The position numbers were made by a program, and so were the translations under genes. Below, one piece after another: positions 1 through 11,391 of a DNA stretch of 64,000 nt; positions within the stretch are counted from its first letter, which is position 1, and each line of letters starts with the position of its first letter. The DNA is from Scalesia atractyloides (Eukaryota; Streptophyta; Magnoliopsida; Asterales; Asteraceae), in assembly GCA_947069175.1 (NCBI GenBank), contig CAMTDV010000012.1, forward strand, positions 40,890,341 to 40,954,340, read 5' to 3'. The notes under the pieces were generated by a model that was given only the letters and a program-made list of their open reading frames with translations, had not been told where the DNA came from and did no database searches.

Positions 1-2275
1 TTAGAGTTGATCAAAGCAGTCGTCAATGCGAGAAAGAGGATAACGGTTCTTGATGGTAAGCTTGTTGAGTTCACGGTAGTCGATACACATGCGGAATGAT
101 CTATCTTTCTTTTTTACAAAGAGGACCGGAGCGCCCCAAGGAAAGTACTAGGTCGTATAAAGTCTTTATCAAGTAATTTTTGCTTCTTTATATAAACAAT
201 TAAACCGTAGGTGCATTAGTTAACCCGATCGTATCTAGTTCGAAACGTGGTTTTAGGGATGTCTTCTTCAAGGACTCGAAGTTGATGCTAGCCAAAACGA
301 AGATTGATTTTTGATGGTAAGCTTGTTGAGTTCACGGTAGTCGATACACATGCGGAATGATCTATCTTTCTTTTTTACAAAGAGGACCGGAGCGCCCCAA
401 GGAGAAGTACTAGGTCGTATAAAGTCTTTATCAAGTAAATTTTTGAAGTTGGCACGATAGCTCTTACCTCCGAGGGTGCGAGACGGGTAAGAAGATTTGC
501 AACAGGTGTTAGCGCCGGGTGTGAGGTCAATGCGAAAGTCAACAGAACTAGTAGAATGAGGACCAGGCGAAGGGGAAAGATGTCGGGAAAATCGCAAACG
601 ACAGGAAGACCACTAACGCCTTTTCCTTTGTCTTTCTTTTCCACAATGTGGGCAAGAAAAGCAGAGTACTCTTTGCGCAAGTATTTGTCCGCTTGCGTAC
701 ATGACATGAGCTTGAGACCCTTTGAGGGTTTCTCACCGCAGACGTGTAACGAATCACCGGATGGAAGAGGAAGGCGAATAAATTTCTCAGAACAAACAAC
801 TTCGGCACGGACTCTTCGAAGCCAATCCATGCCTACTATTATATCAAAGCTACCCAATTGCATGGATATAAGATCGATTGAGAATTTGTGCTCGTTGATG
901 TCAAGAGAACAATTAAGAAGAACATAATCGATGGTTATAGATTTTTCGTTAGCGACTTCGATGGCGAAAGATTTTGGCAACTTAGAGCGTCTACACTTGA
1001 CAAATTGTTCAGATTCAACGGATATAAAACTTTTATCCACATCAGTATAAAAAATACAAGAAGCATATACATCGTTTACTAGAAATGTACCGTTGTTGAC
1101 ATCGTTGTTGTTTTGCGCCTGGGCGGCAGGGATGACAAAGCTCGTCGGCGAGGAGCTTGCTGCTGATTGTTGCGTTGCGGACATCCATTACAGAGGTGGT
1201 TCGGGTCAACAAATTTGAGACAAGAGCGACCATTGTTCAGTTGTTGTTAGTTTTGGTTTTGGGGCTGGGCTTGGGTTTGATTGCCTTGTGGCTTTTGGCC
1301 ATTTCGACATTGGGTGTTGAAGTGCTCGAACCTATTGCACGTGGTGCAAAGGCAACATGATGTGTGGATCAGGTGATGGTAAGTACAAGTACTACACTTG
1401 GGATGAGTCCTAGTGTAGGCTCGTTTAGGCGGTTCAAGGTTTTGGGTTAGGGCTAGTTGTTGTTGTTGTTGTGGAGGATTTTGCGGAGTAATCGCCGCAC
1501 AATTTCGGTGTGAAGCCTTTCGGTTCTTATCGTTGCGGTTGGTTTTGAGTGACGCTTTTGACGGTGTAGGTTCAGTAGTTGCTTCGGTAGTGGCTTGGTG
1601 AACGGTCTTGGCTGAACCCTTTGTTTTGTAGGTTCCATCCAAATCCGATTGTAGTTGAACTTGGCGTATAGACGGAAGGTATCTGCGAGGGTTTTGGGTT
1701 GTGCGGACTTAACAAAGTTGGAAATGGAGGGTGGAAGGGCTTGAATGTATTTGGCTATGGCCTTGTCGGTAGAATCGACTTGGCCTGGGCATAAGGTGCT
1801 AAGTTGTTTGAACCTAGCTTGATGTTCCAAAACTCGTTTTCGAGTTGTTATAACTCCTTGGGAGGACAAAATTCATCGTTCATGAGTTTCTTGAGCTCAG
1901 TCCAAGTCAACGCGTAAGCGGCGTCGTCCCCACGCGCGTTACACTCGGCGGTCCACCAATTGAGTGCCCTCGATCGGAAGACACTGGTGGTGTTGGTGGT
2001 ACGAAGATGCTCAGGGTACCCACTCTGACGAAAGGTGACCTCTATGGAGTCAAACCATTGGAGCATCCTCGTTGCCCCATTTTCGCCTGTAAACGGCATC
2101 GGTTACACGAATTGAATTGTTTGAACGTAAAGGTTGACTTGGGTGGGTCAACTTTGGAGTCAACCGAGGCATGAGGGGAGTCAGTGTTGTTGGGGGTTTG
2201 GATCTTACTAGCTATGTTGGGGATAACTTTGGTCATTTGCTTGGCCATGAACTTTATCATTTCCTTCTTGGACAT
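1..2275 (-). mobile_element. Ty3/gypsy (Tekay/Del-like) gag-protease-RT remnant
   Basis: Minus-strand remains of a gypsy polyprotein, read from high to low coordinates: gag N-terminus (about 2275-1850), central gag (about 1870-1450), a cysteine/histidine-rich zinc-knuckle stretch (about 1400-1250), protease (about 1110-700) and the start of reverse transcriptase with the motif PWGAPVLFVKKKD (about 450-310). The pieces lie in different frames, so several frameshifts and stops have accumulated. The protease active site is damaged: where family members read D-T-G/S-A-D this copy reads Y-T-D-V-D, so the catalytic Asp is lost. The 5' end joins a leader, a primer-binding site and the LTR at 3343-5722. 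The RT runs off the left edge of the window. It is a dead element; clade assignment rests on resemblance to Tekay polyproteins. Confidence 0.85.
50..443. repeat. Direct repeat of an RT segment (about 131 bp, two copies)
   Basis: The segment at about 50-181 recurs at about 311-443 with a single-base indel and little other change. It encodes the RT stretch around PWGAPVLFVKKKD on the minus strand. The 130 bp between the copies does not read as RT, so this is a local rearrangement inside a dead element rather than part of a normal polyprotein. Confidence 0.85.
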
Positions 2276-3342
2276 CGAATCGGCGTTGGACTTGGAGCTC
2301 TTTCTTGAGTTCGAGTCACGGTTGGAAGACCATCTATAAGATTGGAAATGAAGAAGGGATGAAACTTGATCATAATGTGTTTAGAAAAATAACGTTTGAG
2401 TTTGCATGAATAAGCATAATAGTAATTCACATAACACATAAGTTTCACATAGTTTGTATAAGCATAACACGTATTCACTTTGCATAATCACAAATAAAGA
2501 CAAAAAGAAAGTAAATTTAGTTTGTTCTCGATTATTAGTATTGCTTTTGATTGTGAGTAACGTGTGATTCATGATTTCGACTTTGAAATGAGAAACGTAT
2601 CAAATGTAAAACACTTTGAAATTGATATAGCATAAAAGAGATTCAACGTAAAACTTGGAGTGTCTCCAAACGAAACTAAGACTATTCCAAAGTGGTCGAA
2701 AATTCTTTTGAGTTAATGAAACATACTTTGGCCTAATAGGTAGAATACTCTCACCGAAGAGCGGTTAACGGTATTCACCCTTTAGGTTACTACATCTCCT
2801 AGTCAATCGAAAATTTGAGACTTTGGCGGGATTAAAAATCGAGGAGTGGGACTAGTTATCAAGATGCGTGTTTCACACCTAACTTGACAAAATCGTACCC
2901 GAAACGTGGTTAGTACTTACCGAGCAGTCAAGGAAATACATTCTGACTCGTTGGTAAGAGTCCACTAGAGTAAGAATGGGAAATTTTCCATCAATATGTG
3001 GATATCACTCCTAACTTGATGGCGTAATTTCATGAAAATCGAATAATGCGGAGTAAGGGATTTCACCGAAAATTGTCGGGTTTTCACACTTATTTTTGGT
3101 GAGCTCGCCTCGTTTGTGAAGTATGAGTGTCTTCACGTCTTCATGTGTGTATTGTGTTTACCTTATGAAAGGCATGTATAATTTTAAGACAAAAGAATAG
3201 ATAAAAAAGCAAAATGGGAAGAATTCAATTATTTTGAAGCATGAAAATCAAGAATGGTCAAGTATTGGTACTTAGACTATAGACTAGGTCAAATCATGGC
3301 AATTTTTCCCAATTCCCTATAATTATGGCTCTGATGTCAATC
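2276..3342 (-). other. Untranslated leader of gypsy element with primer-binding site
   Basis: AT-rich non-coding stretch between the gag start and the LTR. Next to the LTR (about 3324-3342) the minus strand reads TTGACATCAGAGCC, close to the TGGTATCAGAGC primer-binding site complementary to initiator tRNA-Met used by many plant gypsy elements. I see no gene here. Confidence 0.65.
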
Positions 3343-5722
3343 TGTCACACCCCATCCGATGACTGAAACATCGGTGCGGGGCGAAATAGATTGCAAAAGA
3401 CTTCATAACAACTATTTGTGACAAGTATTTAATAAATAAGATTTCATTTCATCACTAAGGCAAGATACAATTTTTGAAGCAAATACAACAAGTTGAACGA
3501 AGAAACAAAATATGACAACATCTACTAAAATTAAAGTGGGTTTCTAGCCTTCCTACTAGATTCCATTCATCATCATCAATTTCCTAAAATACGTATTAAA
3601 GTACATGTTAACACATAAAGCATTGGCGAGCATGCAAGTTTGATTACTAGCATAAGTATAAACGTTTTAAACAAATCCACATGGCATAATCGTAAACTAA
3701 GACTAACATAACAAAACTAGCATGCAACTTATATTTGTCAACCCAAAGATTCTCGCTAGCATAATCACATCGTAGCAACAATAAGACCGTTTTGTTTAAC
3801 TTAACAGGATCTCAAGAATACGAGCGGCGCGTTAATCCTATAGCGCTATACATGTTAAGGGAGACCTGTATGAAGTTAATGACAAATATAAAGCAAATAA
3901 GTTTCTAGCCTGTATGAGTTCTAGTATCACATATCAAGCATGTATATTGGATTGTTTGTTTGTTTGTAAGCATGTTTATAAGTGTATGTGTGCGATTTAA
4001 TAAGGATTAAGTATTGCACCCAAAAAGTGTTAAAAAGTAAAAAGGGTCATGTACACTCACGGTTATGCTAGCTTTCTGATTAACCGAGAGTTTGTTAAGT
4101 TGTTGAGATTGGAACACCGAAGTTACCCTACATTGGGGAAACGAAGGTGTGTGAGTATTCGGAGTTTGTGGAGAGTTCGGATTTGGAATTAAGTATATAA
4201 AAGTATATGTACACGAAAATATATCTCGTCTAATAGTCGTTTGGACTAAGATTTTATGTGTTTTCATGGGTCCTAACTTGCCCACTATAATCACAAACGA
4301 GGAATAAAGAACAAAGATAATATAACTCAAGTTCACAACATCTAACCATAGTCTGGTTAGTATCACAAATTTGGCTAAATATCTATTTTATATTATATTG
4401 TATGAGTCAATCATGTATTATCATGTAGTGTCATATGAGTCAAGCATGGAGGTATTATTAACCTCATTGTATGATTCACCAAAGCACAAGGTTATCAACA
4501 TAGTTGATAACCCGGTTGGTCATGAATAACAAGAATTATAAACTAACTAGTTTGCTAAGTAGCCAAGTAAGATCAACCCGGGTGTTCCATACCCATCATG
4601 GAAAATGTTGGAGGTGTGGCGGGGTTGTGTTACTTTGAGGCTTGGAAACTACTTGGATGAATATAACAAAAAAAAAAGCAAGCGAGGTAGTGGAACTAGT
4701 TTGGAAAGCAAAGGCTCCCACGATTCACACTTTCACCAAAACACAAGTCTCACCATATTGAATATAGTGAGCTTGGATGGTTTCAACACTTGTAGGTTTT
4801 CTAAAACCTTGTCAAAATAAAAAGTTTAGAGGGTTCTTGCACCTCTAAACTCATAAGAATCAACCCTAATCAAGCTCCATAATCATAGGTTTTGTTAGAA
4901 GCAAGATGGGTGTAAGTTTGAATTAGTATAAACAAGTTCATAAAGATTTACATAAAGTTCTTCCAAAATAGAAAGTTTGGACCTCAAAATGGTAATATTC
5001 CACCTTAGTTTACCATGGTAAACTTGTGGAAACAATCCTAGAGGTGTTCCAAGCTTTAAAGAAGAAGAAAAGATGAAGAAAACATGAAGAGAAGTGAAAT
5101 AGATGCTCACTCTGGCACTTAAAGAATTCTGCCACAACTTGCAAAACCAACTAATTTGGGAGTGTTTTGAGAGTGTAAGGGAGTTGGAAAAGTGCAAATG
5201 AGGTGATGGAGGCTTGTTTTTATAATGGAGGGTTAGGGTTTAGTTTTTAATGAGGTTTAAAGGTGATTGGGGAAGGAGAAGATGGCCAATGCATGAACTA
5301 GAAACAACTTTCTGCGGCTTGCCAGCCTTGGCGTCACACGAAGCCAAGGAGGGGATCGCATGACACGGCGCTCATGTGCCCAAACCAGTTTTGATTTATT
5401 ACACTTTGGCCCCTGAACTTTGGTTGTTTATCATTTTATGTTATAACTTTACTATTTAACATGTTTTCAAGTATGGAATGCATAAGTATGTATCGTGAAT
5501 GTGTGAATGATGTTTCGAATGTGTAACAAGTATTAGATTGCAAGTAAACACGTAATTAATGATTGATTGTAGGTATAACACGTATGTATAAAGTATGGAA
5601 TTTCATTATGATCAAAGCCTTAGATTACAAAGTTAGGAATGAATACGAATACAAGTTTCCATAAATAGAAATACGATTACATCATTCTAAATGAGGAAAG
5701 TACATAAATGCGAAGCGTTACA
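3343..5722 (-). mobile_element. Gypsy LTR (2380 bp) shared by two internal regions
   Basis: On the minus strand the LTR begins TGTAACGCTTCGC (5722) and ends GGGGTGTGACA (3343), giving TG...CA ends. On its low-coordinate side lie a primer-binding site and gag, as for a 5' LTR. On its high-coordinate side lie a polypurine tract and the end of an integrase with chromodomain, as for a 3' LTR. It shares the internal motif TATAGCGCTATACATGTTAAG (about 3840-3858) with the solo LTR at 9277 and, more weakly, with the LTR piece at 45374, so these are related families. Confidence 0.85.
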
Positions 5723-5742
5723 GTCTCCCCTACTTTAGGAAA
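5723..5742 (-). other. Polypurine tract next to the shared LTR
   Basis: The minus strand reads AAAGTAGGGGAGAC immediately before the LTR start TGTAACG. This purine run between the integrase stop and the LTR is where plus-strand DNA synthesis starts in gypsy elements, which identifies the LTR as the 3' LTR of the fragment at 5761-6276. Confidence 0.7.
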
Positions 5743-5760
5743 TTTCGTCCCAAAATTTAT

Positions 5761-6276
5761 TCAAGAGGAAGACTCAACAAACAGATGTGGATACTTGGTC
5801 TTCATATCACTTTCGAGTTCCCAAGTGAATTCAGCGCCACGTTTTCCTTCCCATAGAACCTTGACTGTGGGACTTCGGTTGCGCCTAAGCTGCTTGGTTC
5901 CTCGGTCCATGATTTCGACTGGTTTCTCGACAAAGTGTAAGGACTCGTTGATTTGGGGATCGCCGAGCGGAAACTGAAGTCCTTCTTCAGCTAAGCACTT
6001 CTTGAGATTGGACACGTGAAATGTCGGATGGACGTTGTTGAGTTCTTGAGTCTGATCCAGTCGGTAAGCTACCTTGCCAATCCTTTTGAAAATCTTGAAA
6101 GAACCTACGAAAGGAGGAGCGAGCTTGTCTTTCTTACCAAATCGAACAACTCCTTTCCAAGGGGATACCTTGAGGAGTACATGATCTCCAACGTTGAATT
6201 CCAGAGGTTTGTGTCTTCTGTCAGCGTAACTCTTTTGTCGACTCCTAGCTTTGAGTAGGTTATCACGGACCAACTA
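5761..6276 (-). pseudogene. Gypsy integrase C-terminus with chromodomain (fragment)
   Basis: About 170 residues of the C-terminal end of a Tekay/Del-like polyprotein. It starts in the integrase C-terminal region (R-Q-K-S-Y-A-D, then GDHVLLKVSPWKGVVRFGKK), passes HPTFHVSNLKKCL, and ends with a chromodomain-like segment (V-K-V-L-W-E-G-K... F-T-W-E) and a natural stop. Chromodomains of this type are thought to steer integration to heterochromatin. Upstream sequence breaks off at about 6276, where unrelated AT-rich DNA begins, so only this 3' tail survives. The reading frame is intact across the fragment, which suggests a younger element than the gag remnant on the other side of the LTR. Confidence 0.85.
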
Positions 6277-6284
6277 CATCCAAT

Positions 6285-7055
6285 TTGCTGATTTCGTTTC
6301 TTTGTTTGGTCACGTGTATTTTCTACTTTTTATGTATTTGTTTTTCTTTTAATAAAGAGTAAAATGTCAACATGGTCCCTCATTTTTTGTCATATTTGCT
6401 TGTTCCATCCAAAATGACCTTTTTTGTGCATTTGAGGCATTCAGGTTTGCTTCATATTGTCATTTCCATCAAATTCACTAACGTTGTTAGTTTTTTTTTT
6501 TGTTAACTCAGGGGAAATTTAGACATTTTACTATTTTCTTTGTTTTTTTTAAATTTAACTTTATATTCTTTTTAACATATACTCATCGAGATCATTATAG
6601 AATTATATGTGTTCTAGAACCGATTACAAAAATATAGATTATTTATAAGTAATCTCAACAATATGTTATGTTAAAATATACTTTCGGGAAAAACCTACAA
6701 AATATCAAGTGTGAAATAATCAAAAGATAAATATACACATATGTACATATACGTGCCCGTGTATACTACACTTACTACATACAAAGTTATATGTAGTATA
6801 CATGTACAAATACACGACACATGAATTTATTGGAAAAGTATATATATAAATATGTATATGTAGGATGAAGGATATAGGAGTAGTGAAGTTTATAAAGGGA
6901 GAGAATGGGTGTGTTTCAGTCAACGAAAATGACATTAAGTTGAGGTGGCAAACTTACATCTACAATCTTTTCAAAAATGGCATATAATATCAACAACAAA
7001 ACGACGACAGCACCACTCAAAGGTGGGAACAAAATAACTACTACCGTCAGAGTAT
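6285..7055. other. AT-rich spacer, no gene seen
   Basis: No recognisable coding sequence. The stretch at about 6360-6540 (text like CATGGTCCCTC and AGGGGAAATTTAGACATTTTAC) resembles subterminal sequence of Mutator-like elements such as that at 47793, so part may be a degraded transposon end. The remainder is TA-rich low-complexity DNA. Confidence 0.4.
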
Positions 7056-7059
7056 CACA

Positions 7060-8860
7060 CATGGAGAGGTGAGGACAACACTTAAGAAGATGGGAAAGAC
7101 TAAGGCAGTTGGTCCAGACAACTTACCGATTGAAGTGTGAGGTGTTTGGGAGATGAAAGGGTTCAATGGCTAACTACTTTGTTCAATGTCATTTTCAAAT
7201 ATGGGAAAATGCCAGATCAGTGGAGAAGTAGTGTCGTAGTGACTCTTTATAAGAATAAAGGAGATGCCCAGTGTTGTGAGAATTATAGAGGTATTAAGTT
7301 GTTAAGTCATACGATGAAATTGTGGGAGAGGGTGATTGAGACTAGAATTAGGAAACAAACTCAGGTTACGGTAAACCAATTTCATTTCATGCCAGGCTGA
7401 TCAACTACGGAAGCCATTCGCATTCTAAGTAGACTGATGGAAAAATATAGAGGGAAAAAGAGAGATCTACATATGGTCTTCATTGACCTTGAAAAGGCGT
7501 ACGACAGTGTACCACATAGACTGATTTGGGATACTTTGGAGGGTAGAGGGGTTCCTGGGAAGTATATAGATATAGTTAAGGTTATGTATGATAGAACTGA
7601 AACTAGTGTTCTTGCGCCTGTAGGGGATACCGATTCCTTCCCTGTGGAGATAGGACTCCACCAAGGGTCGGCGTTGAGCCCATTTTTTTACGATTGTCAT
7701 GGATGAGTTGTCCAAGTCGATTCAGGAGACAGTGTCGTGGTGCATGCTTTTTGCAGATGATATTGTTTTAGTCGCAGAGATTAAACAGAGGTTGAATGAG
7801 AAGTTAGAAGAATGGTGGTTAGCTTTAGAAGACAAGGGTTTAAGGATCAGTCGGTCTAAGACTGAGTACCTTTACTGTGATTTCAGTAATGCGGCGAGTT
7901 TCAAAGATACTCAAATTGCCATTAAAGGTCAGGTTGTTCCGGAAGCAACTAAGTTCAAGTATTTAGGATCTTTTGTACAAAGAGATGGGGAGTTAGATGG
8001 TGATGTAGCTTACCGCATTCAGGTTGGCTGGTGTAGGTGGAGAGTAACCACTGGGATATTGTGTGACTCGAGGTTCCCAACTAAATTAAAGGAAAAACTC
8101 TATCAGGTTGCAGGGAGACCTGCCATGCTATATGGGACAGAATGTTGGGCCATTAAGAAAGCACAAGCACGCAAGATGGAGGTAGTAGAGATGAGGATGT
8201 TGAGGTGGATGTGTGGTTACACAAGGTTAGACCGTATAAGAAATCAGGTTTTTAGGGAAAGGTTAGGGGTGTCTAGAATATTAGATAAGATTAGGGAGGG
8301 ATGATTGAGATGGGTTGGGCATGTGAAGAGGAGCCAAGCAACGGCGCAAGTTAGAGTAGTGGAAACCCTCACAGTAGATGGAAAGGGTGGTAGAGGTAGA
8401 CCCAAATTGATGTGGGATGAGCGGATTAGGCATGATTTGATAGAAATGCACCTCTCTGAAGACATGGTCCAAGATAGGAGTTCATGGAGACGTAGGATTA
8501 AAGTTAAGGAGTTTTAGGGGTTAGGTAAGATGTGATTGGGTGTTGCCATAGGGGGTATAGATTTATCTACACATTAGGTGGTCTTGGAGGATGATTGTCT
8601 TACGTTATGTATATGGATATGTGTATGTTTTCTATGATGCTATATTTACCTTCACTCTACTATTTTTGCTTTCACCACTTCTTTTGTCTCGGTAGTTTTC
8701 TGGAACTCTTTTAGTGCATGTTGTTACAGAGCTGGGGGTCTCTTTGTAAGCAGTCTTTCTATCCTCAACGATAGGGAAATGTTTGCCTACATCCCACCCT
8801 CCCCAGACCCTACCATTAGCTTTGCTATTGGCGGGATTTACTGGGTATGGTTGTTGTTGT
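7060..8860 (+). mobile_element. RTE-clade LINE, 5'-truncated reverse transcriptase
   Basis: Plus-strand non-LTR reverse transcriptase. Visible motifs in order: K-A-V-G-P-D-N-L-P-I-E (about 7100), NYRGIKLLSHTMKLWERVIE (about 7290), D-L-E-K-A-Y-D-S-V-P (about 7485), GLHQGSALSPF (about 7660), catalytic F-A-D-D (about 7750), S-R-S-K-T-E-Y, K-Y-L-G-S and a C-terminal G-H-V-K-R. These are hallmarks of plant RTE-type LINEs. The frame is broken at about 7137 (lost base), 7398-7400 (TGA), about 7690 (frameshift in a T run) and 8302-8304 (TGA). The 3' UTR ends near 8860 in GTATGGTTGTTGTTGTAT, the GTT-rich tail typical of the family. The endonuclease domain is absent, as expected for 5' truncation. Confidence 0.88.
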
Positions 8861-9271
8861 ATACGTATACAAGGAAGTTAAACAAAACATGAGTGACAAC
8901 AGACGGGTTACGAAGAGTAAACAAGGATAATGTTAAAACTATTATTTTTAACAAAGCATCAAAGTCCTAAAATATAGTTATAAGAATAAATATATTTTGG
9001 TTGAACTATCAATTTGGTGAAGCAATATTTAACGATGTGAGAAATATATTTTTAGACATAAAATATATTATTACTAAATCGGAACGATCGTGCGTAGACA
9101 CAGATATACACAAAGGGCTAGACCCCGGATACAATACAAACAAAGGTACATGTACATGTATGTAGTATGCATGTATAAATATTTGGATAATCATCCACCA
9201 ACGAGTCTAAACAAACAGGGGATTTCAAAATGGAAGAAACGATATAAAGTCTTATCAAGAATTGGTGAAAG
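8861..9271. other. AT-rich spacer, no gene seen
   Basis: Low-complexity AT-rich sequence between the LINE tail and the solo LTR. No coding, repeat or RNA signal that I can support. Confidence 0.5.
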
Positions 9272-9276
9272 ACTTG

Positions 9277-11386
9277 TGTCACACCCCAACCGATGGCGGA
9301 AACATCGGAGTGAGACGAAATAGATTGCTCAAGGCATCATAACACTATTTGCGACAATATTAAAATCAAAACTTCGTTCCATTTCATAAATCAAATTGTC
9401 AATTATAACATAACAACTTCAACAAAAATTACAACATAAAAAGCCTAACATCCTAGGTGCGTTTGTATGTCGTCCCTACTAGATTCGTCACATTCAACAT
9501 CTTTAACCTGCAACATGTTAAAAGTATAGTTCAATACAAAAAGTATTGGCGAGTCCACAAGTTTAAGTACATAGCATAAGTATAAAAGATTTACTCAAAT
9601 CCACATGGCAATTGTATACAAGGTAAGCTATCATGCAATACTAATTGTCAAACCCAAGTGTCCACAAGAATTAAGTGTCCCTCGTCACACAAAGTAATGA
9701 GACTAAAGTATGAATAAGAATAAGAATCAGCTTAAGCTTAACAATACCCCGACGGGCGGTGTGCTACTCCTATAGCGCTATACATGTTAAGTTGGGGCTA
9801 GCTAAGTTAATGACAAGAAGCATGTATGAATCTAGCATGAACCTAAGCATGACAATAAGCATGTATAATGGTCAAGTGTATAAAGCATGTAGTGTGTGTA
9901 TTCGTGTATTTATAAGTTAACATGTTATAACCCAAATTGTGTAAAAAGGGAAATGGTCAAGCGTACTCACGGTTTTGCAAGCTTCCACTTGGTAATTTTC
10001 GTAAAGAGTTTGGAGAATTGGGGGATCACCGAGTTATCCTACAAGAGGAAAACGTGGTTGGTAAGTAATAGGATAATAACGGATGATTAAGAATTTAAAT
10101 ACACCAAAGTATATATACGAGAAAATAACCACCTAGACTTAATACTCGTTCTGACACTATGATACCCGTTCAGGTTGATGTGTTTTCATGGTTAAGATAC
10201 CCATTAGAATCGTAACAAGAAATTAAGTACTTAGGTAATGTAACCTAGTACCATGACGGACAATCATTCGATTATCATCAAGGGTTCGGTTAATGTATGT
10301 ATATACGTATATACGTAATAAGTAGATCATAAACATCATGGAAGTTCATATAAGTCATGCAGGGAGGTAGGATGATAACCTTCCTTTAACCTCTTTCGTA
10401 TAGTTCACCAATGCACAAGTTGTCACAGGGACAACGAGGATGGTCATGAATAAGTTAAAACGAAAATAAAAATTGTAAAATAGTCAACATCATCAAGTGA
10501 GGTTGTGGATTGAAGGTACGATAGCCAAGGCTTCCAAGTAATCACACACTACCAACTCAAGTCTTGTTTCAAGAACAAGCTTGGAAGGATACAACACTTA
10601 TGGGTTAAAACCCTATTAAAATGGAAAGTTTCTTACACTTGTGACCTCATACATGGTGATGTTCCATGTTAGTTTTACATGGAAAACCTATGGGAACACT
10701 CCTAAGGTGTTCCAAGTGTTTAGAAGGAAGAAAGAGTAAAGAAGAGGGGTGAAGGTGAGTTAGAACTCACTTGAAAGTCTTGAACTTTCAGAATTGAGAG
10801 AGAGATTTAGAGAGATAGATGAATGTTTGAGGTGTGAAATGAGAGTGGGAGGAGGTGAGTATTTATAGCTGAGGTTAGGGGGTGAGTTAGGTGGGTGTAT
10901 TTAATGCAAGAAACACAAAATTTCCCAATCCATGAGCTAGAAACAACCAACTCCAGATTAAGCCCTCTAGTGGGGCGCGAGAGACTGAAGAGGGCACGGT
11001 CGCGGGCCGCGAGGTGTGTAATTCCATAAACTTCTTTGTTTTTTTGACACTTTTAGCCCCTGAACTTGGTTTTCCTTCTTCATGCTATAACTTGATATTT
11101 TTGCTTGTTTTAAGTGTATAAAGTATATGTAAGTATATTTTAGGTATCAAGTATGAATGTATGAATATTTGCACGTATAACAAGTATCGGTTTGTATGTA
11201 AACACGTATTTAACAATTGAATGCATGTAAGACAAGTATGTATCAAGTATTAGTTTTATTACGATCAAAGTCTCGGATTACAAGTTTGGAAAAGTAATAC
11301 AAATACGATACGTATACAAGTTTCCATAAGTAGAATTACGATTACACTTTCTAATTAAGGGAAGTACGAAAAAGCGAGGCGTTACA
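9277..11386 (-). mobile_element. Solo gypsy LTR (2110 bp) with 5-bp target duplication
   Basis: The LTR starts TGTCACACCCC at 9277 and ends GCGTTACA at 11386 (TG...CA on the minus strand). It is flanked on both sides by ACTTG (9272-9276 and 11387-11391), a 5-bp target-site duplication as expected for gypsy integration. With no internal region, this is a solo LTR left by LTR-LTR recombination. A minus-strand TATA box (TATAAATA) lies at 10860-10867. The part from 9617 on belongs to duplication copy 1; copy 2 has only that part. Confidence 0.9.
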
Positions 11387-11391
11387 ACTTG

